Part shown: in pieces, positions 25,502-34,267 of the stretch
Numbering within the stretch: the first letter of the stretch is position 1
Layout of the letters: the number at the start of each line of letters is the position of its first letter
DNA from: CBDCWQ01 sp965223435
GTDB taxonomy: Bacteria > Myxococcota > Kuafuiibacteriia > Kuafuiibacteriales > Kuafuiibacteriaceae
NCBI GenBank assembly: GCA_965223435.1
Contig: CBDCWQ010000020.1
Location: forward strand, 1,121,364 to 1,185,363
Length of the DNA stretch: 64,000 nucleotides
Direction of reading: 5' to 3'
Notes under the pieces: generated by a model
Seen by the model: the letters and a program-made list of their open reading frames with translations, nothing else
Database searches by the model: none
What the model was told of the DNA's origin: nothing
Made by a program: the position numbers and the translations under genes

Positions 25502-26346
25502 TGCGAGGGGGATGGTGTGTGCGTCTCGTTTTGGTCCTGGCGTTGGGACCAAAAATCAGCGTCCGTGCGGAAGAGTCTCCCAAAGGGCCCAAGTCGACTG
25601 CGCCCAAACGCGCGAAAGATGAAACGGGGTGCAAGGCTTGCCATACGCCGAGCGGATGGCTCCCCGCAAAATTTGACCACAGCGTCACCGGGTTTGATCT
25701 TCGGGGCGCGCATCGCGATGCGCGCTGTCAGGGTTGTCATACTTCAGGACTGAGCGACAAGCTCAGCACCTTGTGTGCTCAGTGCCACCAGGACCCGCAC
25801 CGAAAAGACTTGGGTTCGCGCTGCGAAGGTTGTCACGATGAGCGCAGTTGGAGGAGCCGGTTTTCTGCTGACGCCCACCGCCGGGGGGTGTTCCCGCTGA
25901 GTGGCGGGCATGCCCTGATTCCTTGTGAAGAGTGCCATTCGGATGCCCGCAGGCGGACCTTTGTTCGCGCCGGAGCTGCGTGTATCCGGTGCCATGAGGC
26001 GGACTACCAAAGAACGGGCGGAGACTCGCTGAATCACGTTTCGGTAGGATTCGGAACCGACTGTCAGCGGTGCCACACGACCTGGCGGTTCACGCGTGCG
26101 CGTTTCAGCGGCCACGATCGATGTTTTCTTCTTTCGCGTGGGCCTCATGCGGGCATTGGGTGCCGGGAATGCCACAGTACGCTTGTGGGTGTGCGCGTCG
26201 ATGGAAGTTGCGACACCCGGACCGCAGCGTGCAGTCAGTGTCATGAACACCGATGTGCGCGTACCGACGGCGAGCATGTGGGCGTTCCTGGTTACCAATG
26301 TAAGGACCGAAAGTGCTATGAATGTCACAGGTTTGCCTCGCCGTAA
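25498..26346 (+). CDS. Periplasmic decahaem c-type cytochrome
   Basis: The 282-residue protein has a signal peptide (VRLVLVLALGPKISVRA) and ten CxxCH motifs by my count. Size and haem number resemble MtrA/PioA-type decahaem cytochromes that pair with an outer-membrane barrel, but the repeats look like those of its 20-haem neighbour, so homology to MtrA is not assumed. Cys-rich ends (CDTRTAACSQCHEHRCAR and QCKDRKCYECH) may hold extra ligands or disulphides. It overlaps the preceding gene by 4 bases and the barrel gene by about 29 bases. Confidence 0.9.
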   Translation: MMRGGWCVRLVLVLALGPKISVRAEESPKGPKSTAPKRAKDETGCKACHTPSGWLPAKFDHSVTGFDLRGAHRDARCQGCHTSGLSDKLSTLCAQCHQDPHRKDLGSRCEGCHDERSWRSRFSADAHRRGVFPLSGGHALIPCEECHSDARRRTFVRAGAACIRCHEADYQRTGGDSLNHVSVGFGTDCQRCHTTWRFTRARFSGHDRCFLLSRGPHAGIGCRECHSTLVGVRVDGSCDTRTAACSQCHEHRCARTDGEHVGVPGYQCKDRKCYECHRFASP

Positions 26347-27802
26347 GCCAGCTGTCGTTCCGGTTCGGTGCGGTTTTTTCCCGATTGGAGTCGGTTTTCG
26401 CCTGGTTGTGGCTTGGGCTTTTGTGTCCCAAGGTGCCCCTGCCTGGGCCAAGGGAGAGGCGGCGCGCGTTCGCTACACAACCGCTCGGCGGGTGTTTTTG
26501 AACCGCGGAAGCGCGCACGGTCTCTCGGTGGGGTCCTTGGTCAAGTTCTATCGAAAAGACCGACCTTTAGGAACATGCAAGATTTCCTCGGTGGCTTTGC
26601 ATTCTGCGCGGTGCGAGGCCCGAGGCCTCCGTCGCGGGGACCGATTTCAAAGCACGTCTTTGGGGGCTCAGGCCCCAAGGACCGGCGCGCGGGCGTGGAC
26701 CCATGCGCCTTCGTCCAAGGGTCTAAGCCCTAAAGGGCTTCAATCGTTGTGGCGGGCTCTGCAAAGCGCGGGCTTCGAGAAGGTCTTGTGGGAAAAACCT
26801 GGGGAAGAGGCCCGCTTGTTCGGCCTAAACGGAAACGTGTCGCTGGGGCACTATGCCTGGGTTTCGTTGGCAAACAACCGTACGGACTTTCACGAAGAGC
26901 GTTTGGATTTGAGGATTCACGCGTTGCCCATGGGCTTGTGGGATCTCTTTATGGCCCTTGATATGACTGCGCTTCGGTACACGGTACGGCCTGAGGATGC
27001 GCGCTTCAGGTCGGGCGCACGGTCTCAGCTGTACGCCTACGAGCTTGCCCTTCACCGGCGAAGCCATCAGCAACGTCTGGTGTTTTCGGTGGGGCGCTTC
27101 CAGCCTCGGCATGCGCCGGGGCTGGTTTACTTGGACGGGCTTCAGGTTGGTTTTCGCGCAGAAGAGAGCGCACTGGAGTTGGGCTTTTTTGCCGGCGGTC
27201 TCCCCCCGGCTTCTTCTCTGACGCCGAGCACCCGTCGGTGGACCACGGGGGCTTATTGGCGCGTCCAAAAAAAGAGTGATGCGCTGTTTTTTTCTCAGGA
27301 CGGGCGGGTGGGGGTTACGCACGACCGTGATTTGGGTCTCGCCACCGATGCCGAAGCGCGGGTGTATGCTTCGGTAGGCTCGTGGGCAACGGGGGCTGCC
27401 GGGGGGCGCTTTGCGTGGGGCCACCGAAACCAGGTGGCACGGGTTTCGCGCTTCTTTGCCTCGGTGGATATTCGCCCGGCGCGAGACTGGTCGGTGGCGT
27501 TCGACGTTCGTAGTCGGCGGGGCGATCCTTTGGTGTTGGATCTATTGGATCCGGTGTTTGATGCGGACAGGGGCTCGGCTTCGGTGGAATGGTCTGGCCT
27601 TCGCCGTGTGGTTTTTCGGGTCTCCGCGGGGCTTGCCCGGTACCGCGGCGATCGGCTTTCGCGCCACTACCTGGGACCGTCCGTGGTTCTTCCGGGTCTT
27701 TTTGGTCCCCTGGGTTCCGCCACTTTGGGTTTACGAAGAAAACTTTGGCTGGCTTGCTGGTCGATCCGGCTACGCGCTGGCGACGCTTCAGCCCGCGCCT
27801 GA
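26318..27802 (+). CDS. Outer-membrane barrel-like partner of the multihaem cytochromes (frameshifted near end)
   Basis: The ATG at 26318 gives a long signal (FRLVVAWAFVSQGAPAWA, cleavage before KGEA). Next comes a small SH3-like domain (RRVFLNRGSAHGLSVGSLVKFYR, like flagellar-T/porin accessory modules). The rest is rich in alternating polar/aromatic strands typical of outer-membrane barrels (RLVFSVGRFQPRHAPGLVYLDGLQVGF, SALELGFFAGGLPP). An earlier in-frame GTG at 26096 lies deep inside the cytochrome gene and is rejected. The barrel would complete an electron conduit with the 10- and 20-haem cytochromes. The original end lies in another frame (see the tail entry), so this frame terminates prematurely at 27802. 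Confidence 0.7.
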   Translation: MNVTGLPRRKPAVVPVRCGFFPIGVGFRLVVAWAFVSQGAPAWAKGEAARVRYTTARRVFLNRGSAHGLSVGSLVKFYRKDRPLGTCKISSVALHSARCEARGLRRGDRFQSTSLGAQAPRTGARAWTHAPSSKGLSPKGLQSLWRALQSAGFEKVLWEKPGEEARLFGLNGNVSLGHYAWVSLANNRTDFHEERLDLRIHALPMGLWDLFMALDMTALRYTVRPEDARFRSGARSQLYAYELALHRRSHQQRLVFSVGRFQPRHAPGLVYLDGLQVGFRAEESALELGFFAGGLPPASSLTPSTRRWTTGAYWRVQKKSDALFFSQDGRVGVTHDRDLGLATDAEARVYASVGSWATGAAGGRFAWGHRNQVARVSRFFASVDIRPARDWSVAFDVRSRRGDPLVLDLLDPVFDADRGSASVEWSGLRRVVFRVSAGLARYRGDRLSRHYLGPSVVLPGLFGPLGSATLGLRRKLWLACWSIRLRAGDASARA

Positions 27803-28019
27803 TCTTGAGGTGCTCATACGCGCCAGTTATTTCGAAGATGGCGCCCCACCGGCCCGTTTGCGAGAAATGGGGTCTTATGTATCGGTGCGCTACGGCCTTG
27901 ACGATCGTTTCCGCCTGAGCGGCAGTTTCTTTGGCCGGCTGCCCATCACCGATCTTCCAGGGGGCAAGGCCGCGATGGGCTTTGGCGGTCGCATCTCCTT
28001 GACGGGTACCTTTCCCTAG
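27730..28019 (+). pseudogene. Displaced C-terminal tail of the barrel protein (frameshift)
   Basis: Frame +1 relative to the barrel gene carries a clear barrel end from about 27730: NFGWLAGRSGYALATLQPAPDL, EVLIRASYFEDGAPPARL, RLSGSFFGRLPITDLPGG and AAMGFGGRISLTGTFP, ending at 28019. The upstream frame instead runs into a short Arg/Trp-rich tail. A single extra base between about 27695 and 27745 would explain both. It could be a sequencing error or a genuine inactivating mutation. Confidence 0.65.
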
Positions 28020-28040
28020 CGTCTTGGGAACCCCAAACCC

Positions 28041-30092
28041 CTATGGACGTCCGGGCTTTTGTGGTTCTGGTTTTTTTCGCCCGTTTTCGCCCAAACTCCG
28101 ATCCAGGTCTGCAATTTGAAAAGCGAGGTCGCTGTTTTTGGGGTCCAGCGCGAGCGCTTGGACGAAGGCTCTGCGTGCTCCGGCCAGGTTGCCAAGCCGT
28201 CGTTCGATGGATCCGAGCACCTTGTAGGCCGGTCCAAGCTTGGGGTCCAGTTTGACGGCGCGCTCTGCGGCGGCTTTGGCCTTGGTGTCGTTCTTGAGCG
28301 CGGCCAGGGTTCCGGAGCGATAGTAGTGGGCCCGGGCATAGCTCGCATCCATCTCGATGGCCTGGTCGATTTCGGCCAAGGCTCTTTGGTAGTCACCCGA
28401 TTCGAGGTACGAGCCGCCAAGCTCGGTCCGGGACATGACGTGACTGGGGTCCACGAGGATGGCCTTTTTGTAATGGGCGCGCTCCTTGGCCTTGTCCCCT
28501 CGGGTCTTGTACAGCTGAGCGATACGGTAGTGCGCCATGGCGAAGCTCGGGTGGCGTTCGAGGGCCTGCATGTATACGTTTTGGGCCTTTTTCAGGTCAC
28601 GCTTGCTCTCAAAAATTCGACCCAAAGCCAAGGTGGCGGGGCGGTTACCGGGCTCGAGCTCCAGCGCCGTTTTCAGGGCGAGGCGCGCCTTGGTCACCTG
28701 GTTCTGTAAGAGATGTATTTCAGCCAAGGCGACGAGGATGCTCGGCGCTTCAGGATCGAGTTTCTGCGCTTGTTGGAGTTCTTTGACGGCACTGTCGAGT
28801 CCATCCCGGGTGCCCAATTTGGCATAGGCCTTTCCAAGGAGGGCGTGTGCTGAGGCGTTGTCCGGCGCCAGCGCCACGAGGCGTTTTAAGTACTCGATGG
28901 CCTTGGCGGGGTCACCTTGCTCCATGTAGGCCCGCGCCATACGGCGATAGGTCAAGGTGTCTTGGGGCCGCGTGTTCAGGGCGGTCTTGTACAGACTCAG
29001 CGCGCGGCTGGTGCGCCCCTGCTGGAGGAATACTTCTCCCAAGTGAAACTGCGCCTCGGGGAGATCAGGTTTGAGTTTGAGGGCCTCTTCGAACCGCATG
29101 CGTGCTTCTTTGAGTCTTCCGAGGCGAAAGTACGCCAACCCAAGATTGAAGGTGGCGTCGACGTAAGAGGGCTTGATACCGATGGCCTTCTCAAAATGCT
29201 CGATGGCTTCCTCTCTTTTTCCCATGCGATCCAGTGCCACACCGAGATTGTTGTGCGCTTTGGCGTGACCCGGCTTTGTCTCGATGGCCAATTCGTATTC
29301 GGTGGCCGCGTCTTGATAGCGGCGCTCCCGGAAATAGAGAACACCAAGGTTGTAGTGTGCATCTGGTTCGGATGGATCGATGCGTAGTGCCCGCGCCAGA
29401 CTTGTCACGGCCTTCTTGGTTAAACCGAGATCGGCGTAGGCTTTGGCTAAGGCGACGAGCGGCCGTGCGTACTGGTCGTTGATTTTACTCGCTTTTTTGT
29501 AGTCGGAAATCGCTTTGGTTTTGCGGCCAAGACGTTCGTGTGATTCTCCTCGGTTGAAGTAGGCCGCCGCCAACCGAGGATTGTGGGCGATGGCGCTTGT
29601 GTAGTGCTCGATGGCCAGCTCGTACTTTTTAGCTTTGCGGTACGCGATGCCCGCATCCATCATGAGTATGGCGTTGTTGGGCGAAAGCTTCATCGCCGCG
29701 CTATAGCTGGCCATGGATTCTTTAAGTTGGCCGCTTGCCTGCTGGATAAAAGCGATCATGTAGAGGGTATCGCTGTTTTTTGGGTCTGAAGACTTGAGGC
29801 GCAGCAGCATGGTCAGTGCTTTTCGATGTTCCCCCAAGTGAAAGAGCACGGCCGCCAATTTTTGGCGGGTTTCGGTGTCTCCTGGGCTCTTATTGAGCGC
29901 CTTGGTGAGTTGGGCACGCTCGGCGGTGAGGGCCTTTTTGTTCACCGGATCCCTGAAACTGTCGGCATCAAAGCTCTGTCCGTCGGATTCGGGGTTTGCG
30001 TCGGGCATAGGCTGCGCATGCGATGCCGCCATAGGGCATAGGCACAGACCAACAAGGCTGAAAGCGATCAGGAAAAGGCGACTCATGTTCAT
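28041..30092 (-). CDS. Periplasmic TPR repeat protein
   Basis: The 683-residue protein has a signal peptide (SRLFLIAFSLVGLCLCPMAASHA) and about 15-17 consecutive tetratricopeptide repeats, such as AYFNRGESHERLGRKTKAISD, AHYNLGVLYFRERRYQDAATEY, AHNNLGVALDRMGKREEAIEHF and HYRIAQLYKTRGDKAKERAHY. TPR solenoids scaffold protein complexes. The ATG at 30092 is chosen because the signal peptide begins there and the preceding gene ends two bases upstream (TAA-GG-ATG). It forms a pair with the coiled-coil protein and is likely periplasmic. Its function is unknown, but it fits with the envelope machinery encoded downstream of this region. Confidence 0.85.
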   Translation of the reverse strand: MNMSRLFLIAFSLVGLCLCPMAASHAQPMPDANPESDGQSFDADSFRDPVNKKALTAERAQLTKALNKSPGDTETRQKLAAVLFHLGEHRKALTMLLRLKSSDPKNSDTLYMIAFIQQASGQLKESMASYSAAMKLSPNNAILMMDAGIAYRKAKKYELAIEHYTSAIAHNPRLAAAYFNRGESHERLGRKTKAISDYKKASKINDQYARPLVALAKAYADLGLTKKAVTSLARALRIDPSEPDAHYNLGVLYFRERRYQDAATEYELAIETKPGHAKAHNNLGVALDRMGKREEAIEHFEKAIGIKPSYVDATFNLGLAYFRLGRLKEARMRFEEALKLKPDLPEAQFHLGEVFLQQGRTSRALSLYKTALNTRPQDTLTYRRMARAYMEQGDPAKAIEYLKRLVALAPDNASAHALLGKAYAKLGTRDGLDSAVKELQQAQKLDPEAPSILVALAEIHLLQNQVTKARLALKTALELEPGNRPATLALGRIFESKRDLKKAQNVYMQALERHPSFAMAHYRIAQLYKTRGDKAKERAHYKKAILVDPSHVMSRTELGGSYLESGDYQRALAEIDQAIEMDASYARAHYYRSGTLAALKNDTKAKAAAERAVKLDPKLGPAYKVLGSIERRLGNLAGARRAFVQALALDPKNSDLAFQIADLDRSLGENGRKKPEPQKPGRP

Positions 30093-30094
30093 CC

Positions 30095-30763
30095 TTAGTC
30101 CAGCCACCGAGACCCCAAGGCACCGCCGGTTGCATTTTGAAGCGCTTTGGAAGCGACGATCCACTCTTTTTCTTTGGCCTCCATTTCAAGGGCTACCTCT
30201 TTGATATCTTCTTCGCTGTCTGTGACATCCTCCGTGTAGTCTTTGACCTGTTCTTCGTAGTCCTCAAGATCGATGTCCGACGCGCCCGGAACATTGTTTT
30301 TTTTCACCAGTTTCGCTTTGGCGAGCTCGAACTTTGCTTTGGCAACGACCAATTTGGCGCGTTCTTGAACAAGGCGCTCGCGCGCCCACTCGATACGGGC
30401 TCGGAGGTATTCGATTTGAGCTTCCGTTTCCTCGATTCGAAGACCGGCAATTTTTGCGCGATCATGATCGTCCTTTGACTCAAAAACATCCATGTCGCGT
30501 TCCGCCACGTCTCGCTTTTTCTTGGCTCGGCGTACCTTCTTCTTGGTGTGCTCAATTTCATCGACGACCTGGTCTCGGGCATCGATGGCGATGTTGAGCT
30601 CGTTTTCCGCGTCAAAAAGCAGGAGTTTGTTTTCGATGCTGATCTTGCTCAGAATATCGGCATCGACCCGAAGGCTTGGGGCTGAGCGGCAGCCGTGTCC
30701 GAGGCCGACAGCGGTGGACATACAAATGAAGGCAAGGCAGGCCTTGGGCGTTTGTCTAGCCAC
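30095..30763 (-). CDS. Coiled-coil protein, probable lipoprotein
   Basis: The about 222-residue protein begins (GTG 30763) with a hydrophobic segment ending in GLGHGC, a weak lipobox. It is then almost entirely a charged heptad coiled coil: EHTKKKVRRAKKKRDVAERDMD, IEETEAQIEYLRARIEWARE and VAKAKFELAKAKLVKKN. The C-terminus (EEQVKDYTEDVTDSEEDIKE) is acidic. It precedes the TPR gene with 2 bases between them. The start is uncertain because the SD-like AGGA is close to the GTG; the gene is divergent from 30788. Possibly a structural rod of the cell envelope. Confidence 0.7.
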   Translation of the reverse strand: MARQTPKACLAFICMSTAVGLGHGCRSAPSLRVDADILSKISIENKLLLFDAENELNIAIDARDQVVDEIEHTKKKVRRAKKKRDVAERDMDVFESKDDHDRAKIAGLRIEETEAQIEYLRARIEWARERLVQERAKLVVAKAKFELAKAKLVKKNNVPGASDIDLEDYEEQVKDYTEDVTDSEEDIKEVALEMEAKEKEWIVASKALQNATGGALGSRWLD

Positions 30764-30787
30764 GTCCTGGAGGCTATCATCGCCTGA

Positions 30788-31675
30788 GTGAGATGGCAGG
30801 GTGGGAGGCCGCGCTTTGTGGCTGGGGTGCTCGCAGTTTTGGGGTGCGCGTGTGGAAATGGAAGTGAAGGTGGTCAAGGCCGCTGCGAGCCCAAAGCGGC
30901 GTCTGTTCTTCCCGAAGAGTCACAAAGGCCCCTCCAGGGAAAGGTGAGCATTCGAGAGTCCCGAGACGTGACCCTCGATGAGCAGGGCATGCCGCGTGAC
31001 ATCCACGTAGGCCGTGTCCAAGCGGTGTTTGCGGACCTGAGCACAGCGAGCACTACGGTCGCCGAGGTCTTGGACCTGGGGGGGGGATGCGGAGGGGTGG
31101 TTTCGAGGCCACAGGATGAGGGGGTTCGTTTTTTCGAGCCGACGTCGTTTGAGGTCTTGGACGATTCTGGGGACCCCATTTCACTTCGAATGACCGGACC
31201 GGGCAAATTCTTCCATTCGGGCGAACCGTTCTTCGACCGGAGTCAGAGCTTCAAGGTGGTAGGCAAAGGTGATTCTTTGTCGGCGTTTGCTGACTTCGAC
31301 GTCGGTTTGCCTGCCTCTGTGAGGATCGAGCCCCTGGGGTTTAAGACCGATGGCACCGAGGTCTTGAACCAAGGCTCTTGGTCCGTATCCTGGGTGCCCA
31401 AAGAGGGAGACTTTGTGGTTTTGAGTATTGTACCGAACGAAACTTCCTCTTCGATACAGTCAGGAGGGAAAGTGGAGTGCATCATGGCGGATGAGGGATG
31501 TTTTGAGGTTCCGGAACTGGCCGTACAATTCCTTCTTGGATCGGCCGCGCCTGACTTTACCCTGGTGTTGAAGAGGCACCACTACCGCGCCCAGGAGCTT
31601 GGGACGGGAGGCTTTTTGGAGGTTGAGACCCTTTTTGAGTTCCGGGCGACCCTTCAAAACGGAGAACGTCCATGA
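30788..31675 (+). CDS. Lipoprotein of unknown function
   Basis: The 295-residue protein has a signal with AVLGCACGNG, giving a probable lipidated Cys. The rest is a beta-rich domain (VFADLSTASTTVAEVLDLGGG, VVGKGDSLSAFADFDVGLP, FVVLSIVPNETSSSIQSGG) with no motif I recognise. It overlaps the next lipoprotein gene by 4 bases (ATGA), so both are probably co-translated. The start is GTG 30788. Confidence 0.65.
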   Translation: MRWQGGRPRFVAGVLAVLGCACGNGSEGGQGRCEPKAASVLPEESQRPLQGKVSIRESRDVTLDEQGMPRDIHVGRVQAVFADLSTASTTVAEVLDLGGGCGGVVSRPQDEGVRFFEPTSFEVLDDSGDPISLRMTGPGKFFHSGEPFFDRSQSFKVVGKGDSLSAFADFDVGLPASVRIEPLGFKTDGTEVLNQGSWSVSWVPKEGDFVVLSIVPNETSSSIQSGGKVECIMADEGCFEVPELAVQFLLGSAAPDFTLVLKRHHYRAQELGTGGFLEVETLFEFRATLQNGERP

Positions 31676-32154
31676 GCCGAAAAGAATCTTTGCTTCCCGC
31701 GACGCTCTGCCTCTTTCTCGGCTGCGGTTTTGGCGCCGAGGGAAACTTTACTGCAGGACTGTCCGAGGACCGCTGCGAAGATACCTTCCCGATCTGCCAG
31801 ACCACTGCGGGCTGCACGATGGGCACCGGTCGCTACGTTTCCGGGAGTTTTCCCGGGGCAAGAGAGTTTATTGTTCCGGCTCCAGCAGAAGCCACCATCA
31901 AACTTTCGATTTTCTTCAAAAGCCAGATGGCGACCGGCGCCAATACCGACATCCGCTTTCACGAGCCCGGGTGTTTCGACACGTATCAGTTCTTGTCCGA
32001 CGGACGAGACATCTTTCTTCAAGCCGGAAACGATCGTGTTTTCGAGACAACCCAACAGATTTTCTTAGATGGTGACCATTTGGTCGAGGTGTTTTCAGAC
32101 GCCGTTGCCGAATACATTCTGAAAATCGAAGTGGAAGCTCCCGGCGGCTCCTAG
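31672..32154 (+). CDS. Small lipoprotein of unknown function
   Basis: The 160-residue protein has the signal LLPATLCLFLGC followed by a Gly-rich linker, so it is a probable lipoprotein. It contains four further cysteines (RCEDTFPICQTTAGC, EPGCF) and a beta-sandwich-like stretch (FIVPAPAEATIKLSIFFKSQM, DIFLQAGNDRVFETTQQIFLDGDHLVEVF) like pre-peptidase C-type domains. It follows the preceding lipoprotein with a 4-base overlap and faces the gene at 32276. Confidence 0.6.
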   Translation: MSRKESLLPATLCLFLGCGFGAEGNFTAGLSEDRCEDTFPICQTTAGCTMGTGRYVSGSFPGAREFIVPAPAEATIKLSIFFKSQMATGANTDIRFHEPGCFDTYQFLSDGRDIFLQAGNDRVFETTQQIFLDGDHLVEVFSDAVAEYILKIEVEAPGGS

Positions 32155-32275
32155 ACTGATTCGGGTCTCAAGAATATTCGCGCGCCCGTTGGTGTTTTTT
32201 GAACACGTACACGATCCTCGCGTTTGCGCTCCGGGGCCAGCTCTAAAAGTCCGCGTTGAGAAGTGGTCCCAAAGT

Positions 32276-32797
32276 TCAGTTGGTGCCCGGGAGGGCGTCT
32301 TCGAGCGTGCCTTCAAAGGTCCCCCGTAGGGTGAGCTGTCTTCCGCCACTTTCGATAAGAAAGTTGAATTCTCCTTTTACGTCCGTGTCCAGCTCGCCCG
32401 AGTAGGAATCGAACCGAACTCGGCTACTGGATTCATCGAGCTGGTCCGTGAGGGGAATGACCCCCGTGCTGAGAAGACGCTGAACCGCGGCGCCACTGAC
32501 TTGTCCGATGAGGATCTCGGTCCCGTTTTGATTGGGTATCGCGCTCAGCGGTACGATGATTTGAAGCGCCTTTTCTTGGGTCGTACCGGTGGGACGGAGG
32601 TACTCTATTCTGACTGCGGAGCCGGTGACCAAAAGCGTTTTGACCTCGGTGAAGCTGATATCGAGTCCTTCACAATAGCTTCCATCGATGCTGTTTGCGC
32701 CGCTTCCGCCGCAAGCCTTTTCGGTACCGTCCCCGCCGCACCCCGCGAACAGAAGAATGACACCCACAAGCCAAGATTGAAGCGCAAAGGTTTTCAT
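32276..32797 (-). CDS. Lipoprotein of unknown function
   Basis: The 173-residue protein has a signal ending LLFAGC, a good lipobox, then a Gly/Ser-rich linker. The body has SFTEVKTLLVTGSAVRIEYLRP, ALQIIVPLSAIP and VKGEFNFLIESGGRQLTLRGTFEGTL, beta-rich and without a known motif. It lies after the BNR-like lipoprotein gene, 38 bases downstream of its stop, in the same direction. Confidence 0.65.
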   Translation of the reverse strand: MKTFALQSWLVGVILLFAGCGGDGTEKACGGSGANSIDGSYCEGLDISFTEVKTLLVTGSAVRIEYLRPTGTTQEKALQIIVPLSAIPNQNGTEILIGQVSGAAVQRLLSTGVIPLTDQLDESSSRVRFDSYSGELDTDVKGEFNFLIESGGRQLTLRGTFEGTLEDALPGTN

Positions 32798-32835
32798 CGA
32801 TGGTTCTCCTCAAAAAGAAAGTGGTGCTCGGTTGG

Positions 32836-34260
32836 TCATAGTTCCCGGGCGTAAATGAGGTCGAGACCGCTGTTGGCTCGGGTTGGTTCTCGTTGGTAAG
32901 AGAAGACCAGCTTTCCGTCACTCAGCACGGCCACTGAATTGAATGAACCCACGCCACCCTTGTCTACGGTGTGTTTTTCCCAAAGATTGTTCTTAAGTCT
33001 GACCATACGGACTTCGGAGATGTCACTGAGCTGTCCGGGGCAGTTAAATTCTGTTTGTGGCCCGCAGTACGTGTACACAACGACGGGCAGTCCGTCTTGG
33101 TCGAGGGTGATGTTGGGATGGAGGCCGGTCTTTCCCGCGGTTTCGGTATGTTCCGTGGACCAGGATTGTCCGCCGTCTGTAGATTTCAAAACGATGAGAT
33201 CCACATTGTCCACATCGTTGAAGACCATGTACACATCGCCCCCCGGTGCGGTGGCCAGATGGATCTTGGATGCGGCTTGGCTGGGCCAAACCTTGACGGG
33301 CTCCCAGTTGGCCCCATTTTGGTAGGAAACCCAAACGCCGGTTTCGTCCTCGTTTGGGGGGACTTCGAGATTGTAGGCCAGAAGGAGTGTACCGTCTTGG
33401 AGGTAGGTGATGTCGCCCAGGTGGCCGCCGCTTCGTTCCGGATCAACCAGACTCCGCATCAGTGCTCCACCCTCGGCGTAAACTTCGACGTCGGCGCGGC
33501 GTCGGTCTTCGAGTCCATAACTAAAGTGGGTGTCGCGGTAGGCCACTGCGAAACCGTTCCCCGACGCATTGGCTTTGATGGAGGCATGGCTTCCCACCAC
33601 ATTGCCCACGTTGCAGGTATTTTGGGTGCCCTCACGACAGGTTCCGCCCGCATCCGCGGAGGTGTCGGCGATGATACGTTCGCTCCAGGTGCCGCCGGAG
33701 CGCGTGGCAAGCACAAGATCTGTTGGAAACGGCGTAGTGGCGACCCCGTCTCCGTCTCCACCCAGGTAGACCACATGGGGACCGCCACGAACATGGGCCA
33801 GCCCCAGTCCCGTAAAGTCGACATTACTGCCGTCGAACCCTGAGCCGCTGGTGATGGTTTGGGTGCTCCATGTGCCGTCGCTGAGTCGCTCGGCATAGTG
33901 GAGTTCCCGATCGGAAGTCCCCGCAGGAACAAACCCATACGCGACGGTGGGCTGTCCGTTTCCACCGAGGACCATGACCGCGTTGTCACCTACGATGGCT
34001 CCAGAATTCAGGCCCTCGATCACTTCGGTTGTGACCTCGAAGGATTCGGGGGTTGTCGACCCATCTTGATTGTTGGAACCGCCGTCTTGATTGTTATTGT
34101 TGGTGCTTCCATTGTCGCTGGAGCAGCCGCCCCCCAGCACGAGACCCACAAGTGCGGCGCTCAGCAACGCTCGATGGGACCAGGCCTCACGAAGCCGCTG
34201 GGGCTTGTGGTGGCAACGTTGAGGGCTAGGGGGTTTGCGCGTCGATAGGGGGGCATTCAT
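32836..34260 (-). CDS. Lipoprotein with BNR/sialidase-like repeats
   Basis: The 474-residue protein has a basic N-region, a hydrophobic signal and the lipobox VLGGGC, then an Asn/Gly/Ser linker. The body has repeated Asp-box-like segments (TDGGQSWSTEH, SGGTWSERIIAD, LSDGTWSTQT) and TLDQDGLPVVVYTYC typical of BNR/sialidase propellers. These usually bind glycans or proteins; no catalytic signature is evident. Start 34260 is chosen with an AGAGGT about 10 bases upstream; an in-frame ATG at 34302 would overlap the preceding gene. It is the last gene of the Glt-like operon (7-base gap). Confidence 0.75.
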   Translation of the reverse strand: MNAPLSTRKPPSPQRCHHKPQRLREAWSHRALLSAALVGLVLGGGCSSDNGSTNNNNQDGGSNNQDGSTTPESFEVTTEVIEGLNSGAIVGDNAVMVLGGNGQPTVAYGFVPAGTSDRELHYAERLSDGTWSTQTITSGSGFDGSNVDFTGLGLAHVRGGPHVVYLGGDGDGVATTPFPTDLVLATRSGGTWSERIIADTSADAGGTCREGTQNTCNVGNVVGSHASIKANASGNGFAVAYRDTHFSYGLEDRRRADVEVYAEGGALMRSLVDPERSGGHLGDITYLQDGTLLLAYNLEVPPNEDETGVWVSYQNGANWEPVKVWPSQAASKIHLATAPGGDVYMVFNDVDNVDLIVLKSTDGGQSWSTEHTETAGKTGLHPNITLDQDGLPVVVYTYCGPQTEFNCPGQLSDISEVRMVRLKNNLWEKHTVDKGGVGSFNSVAVLSDGKLVFSYQREPTRANSGLDLIYAREL

Positions 34261-34267
34261 GGCATGT

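Noticed and set aside
25498..26346. Identity of the decahaem cytochrome as MtrA
   Set aside because: Ten haems and the barrel neighbour fit, but repeats look more like the adjacent 20-haem protein; assignment needs a profile search.
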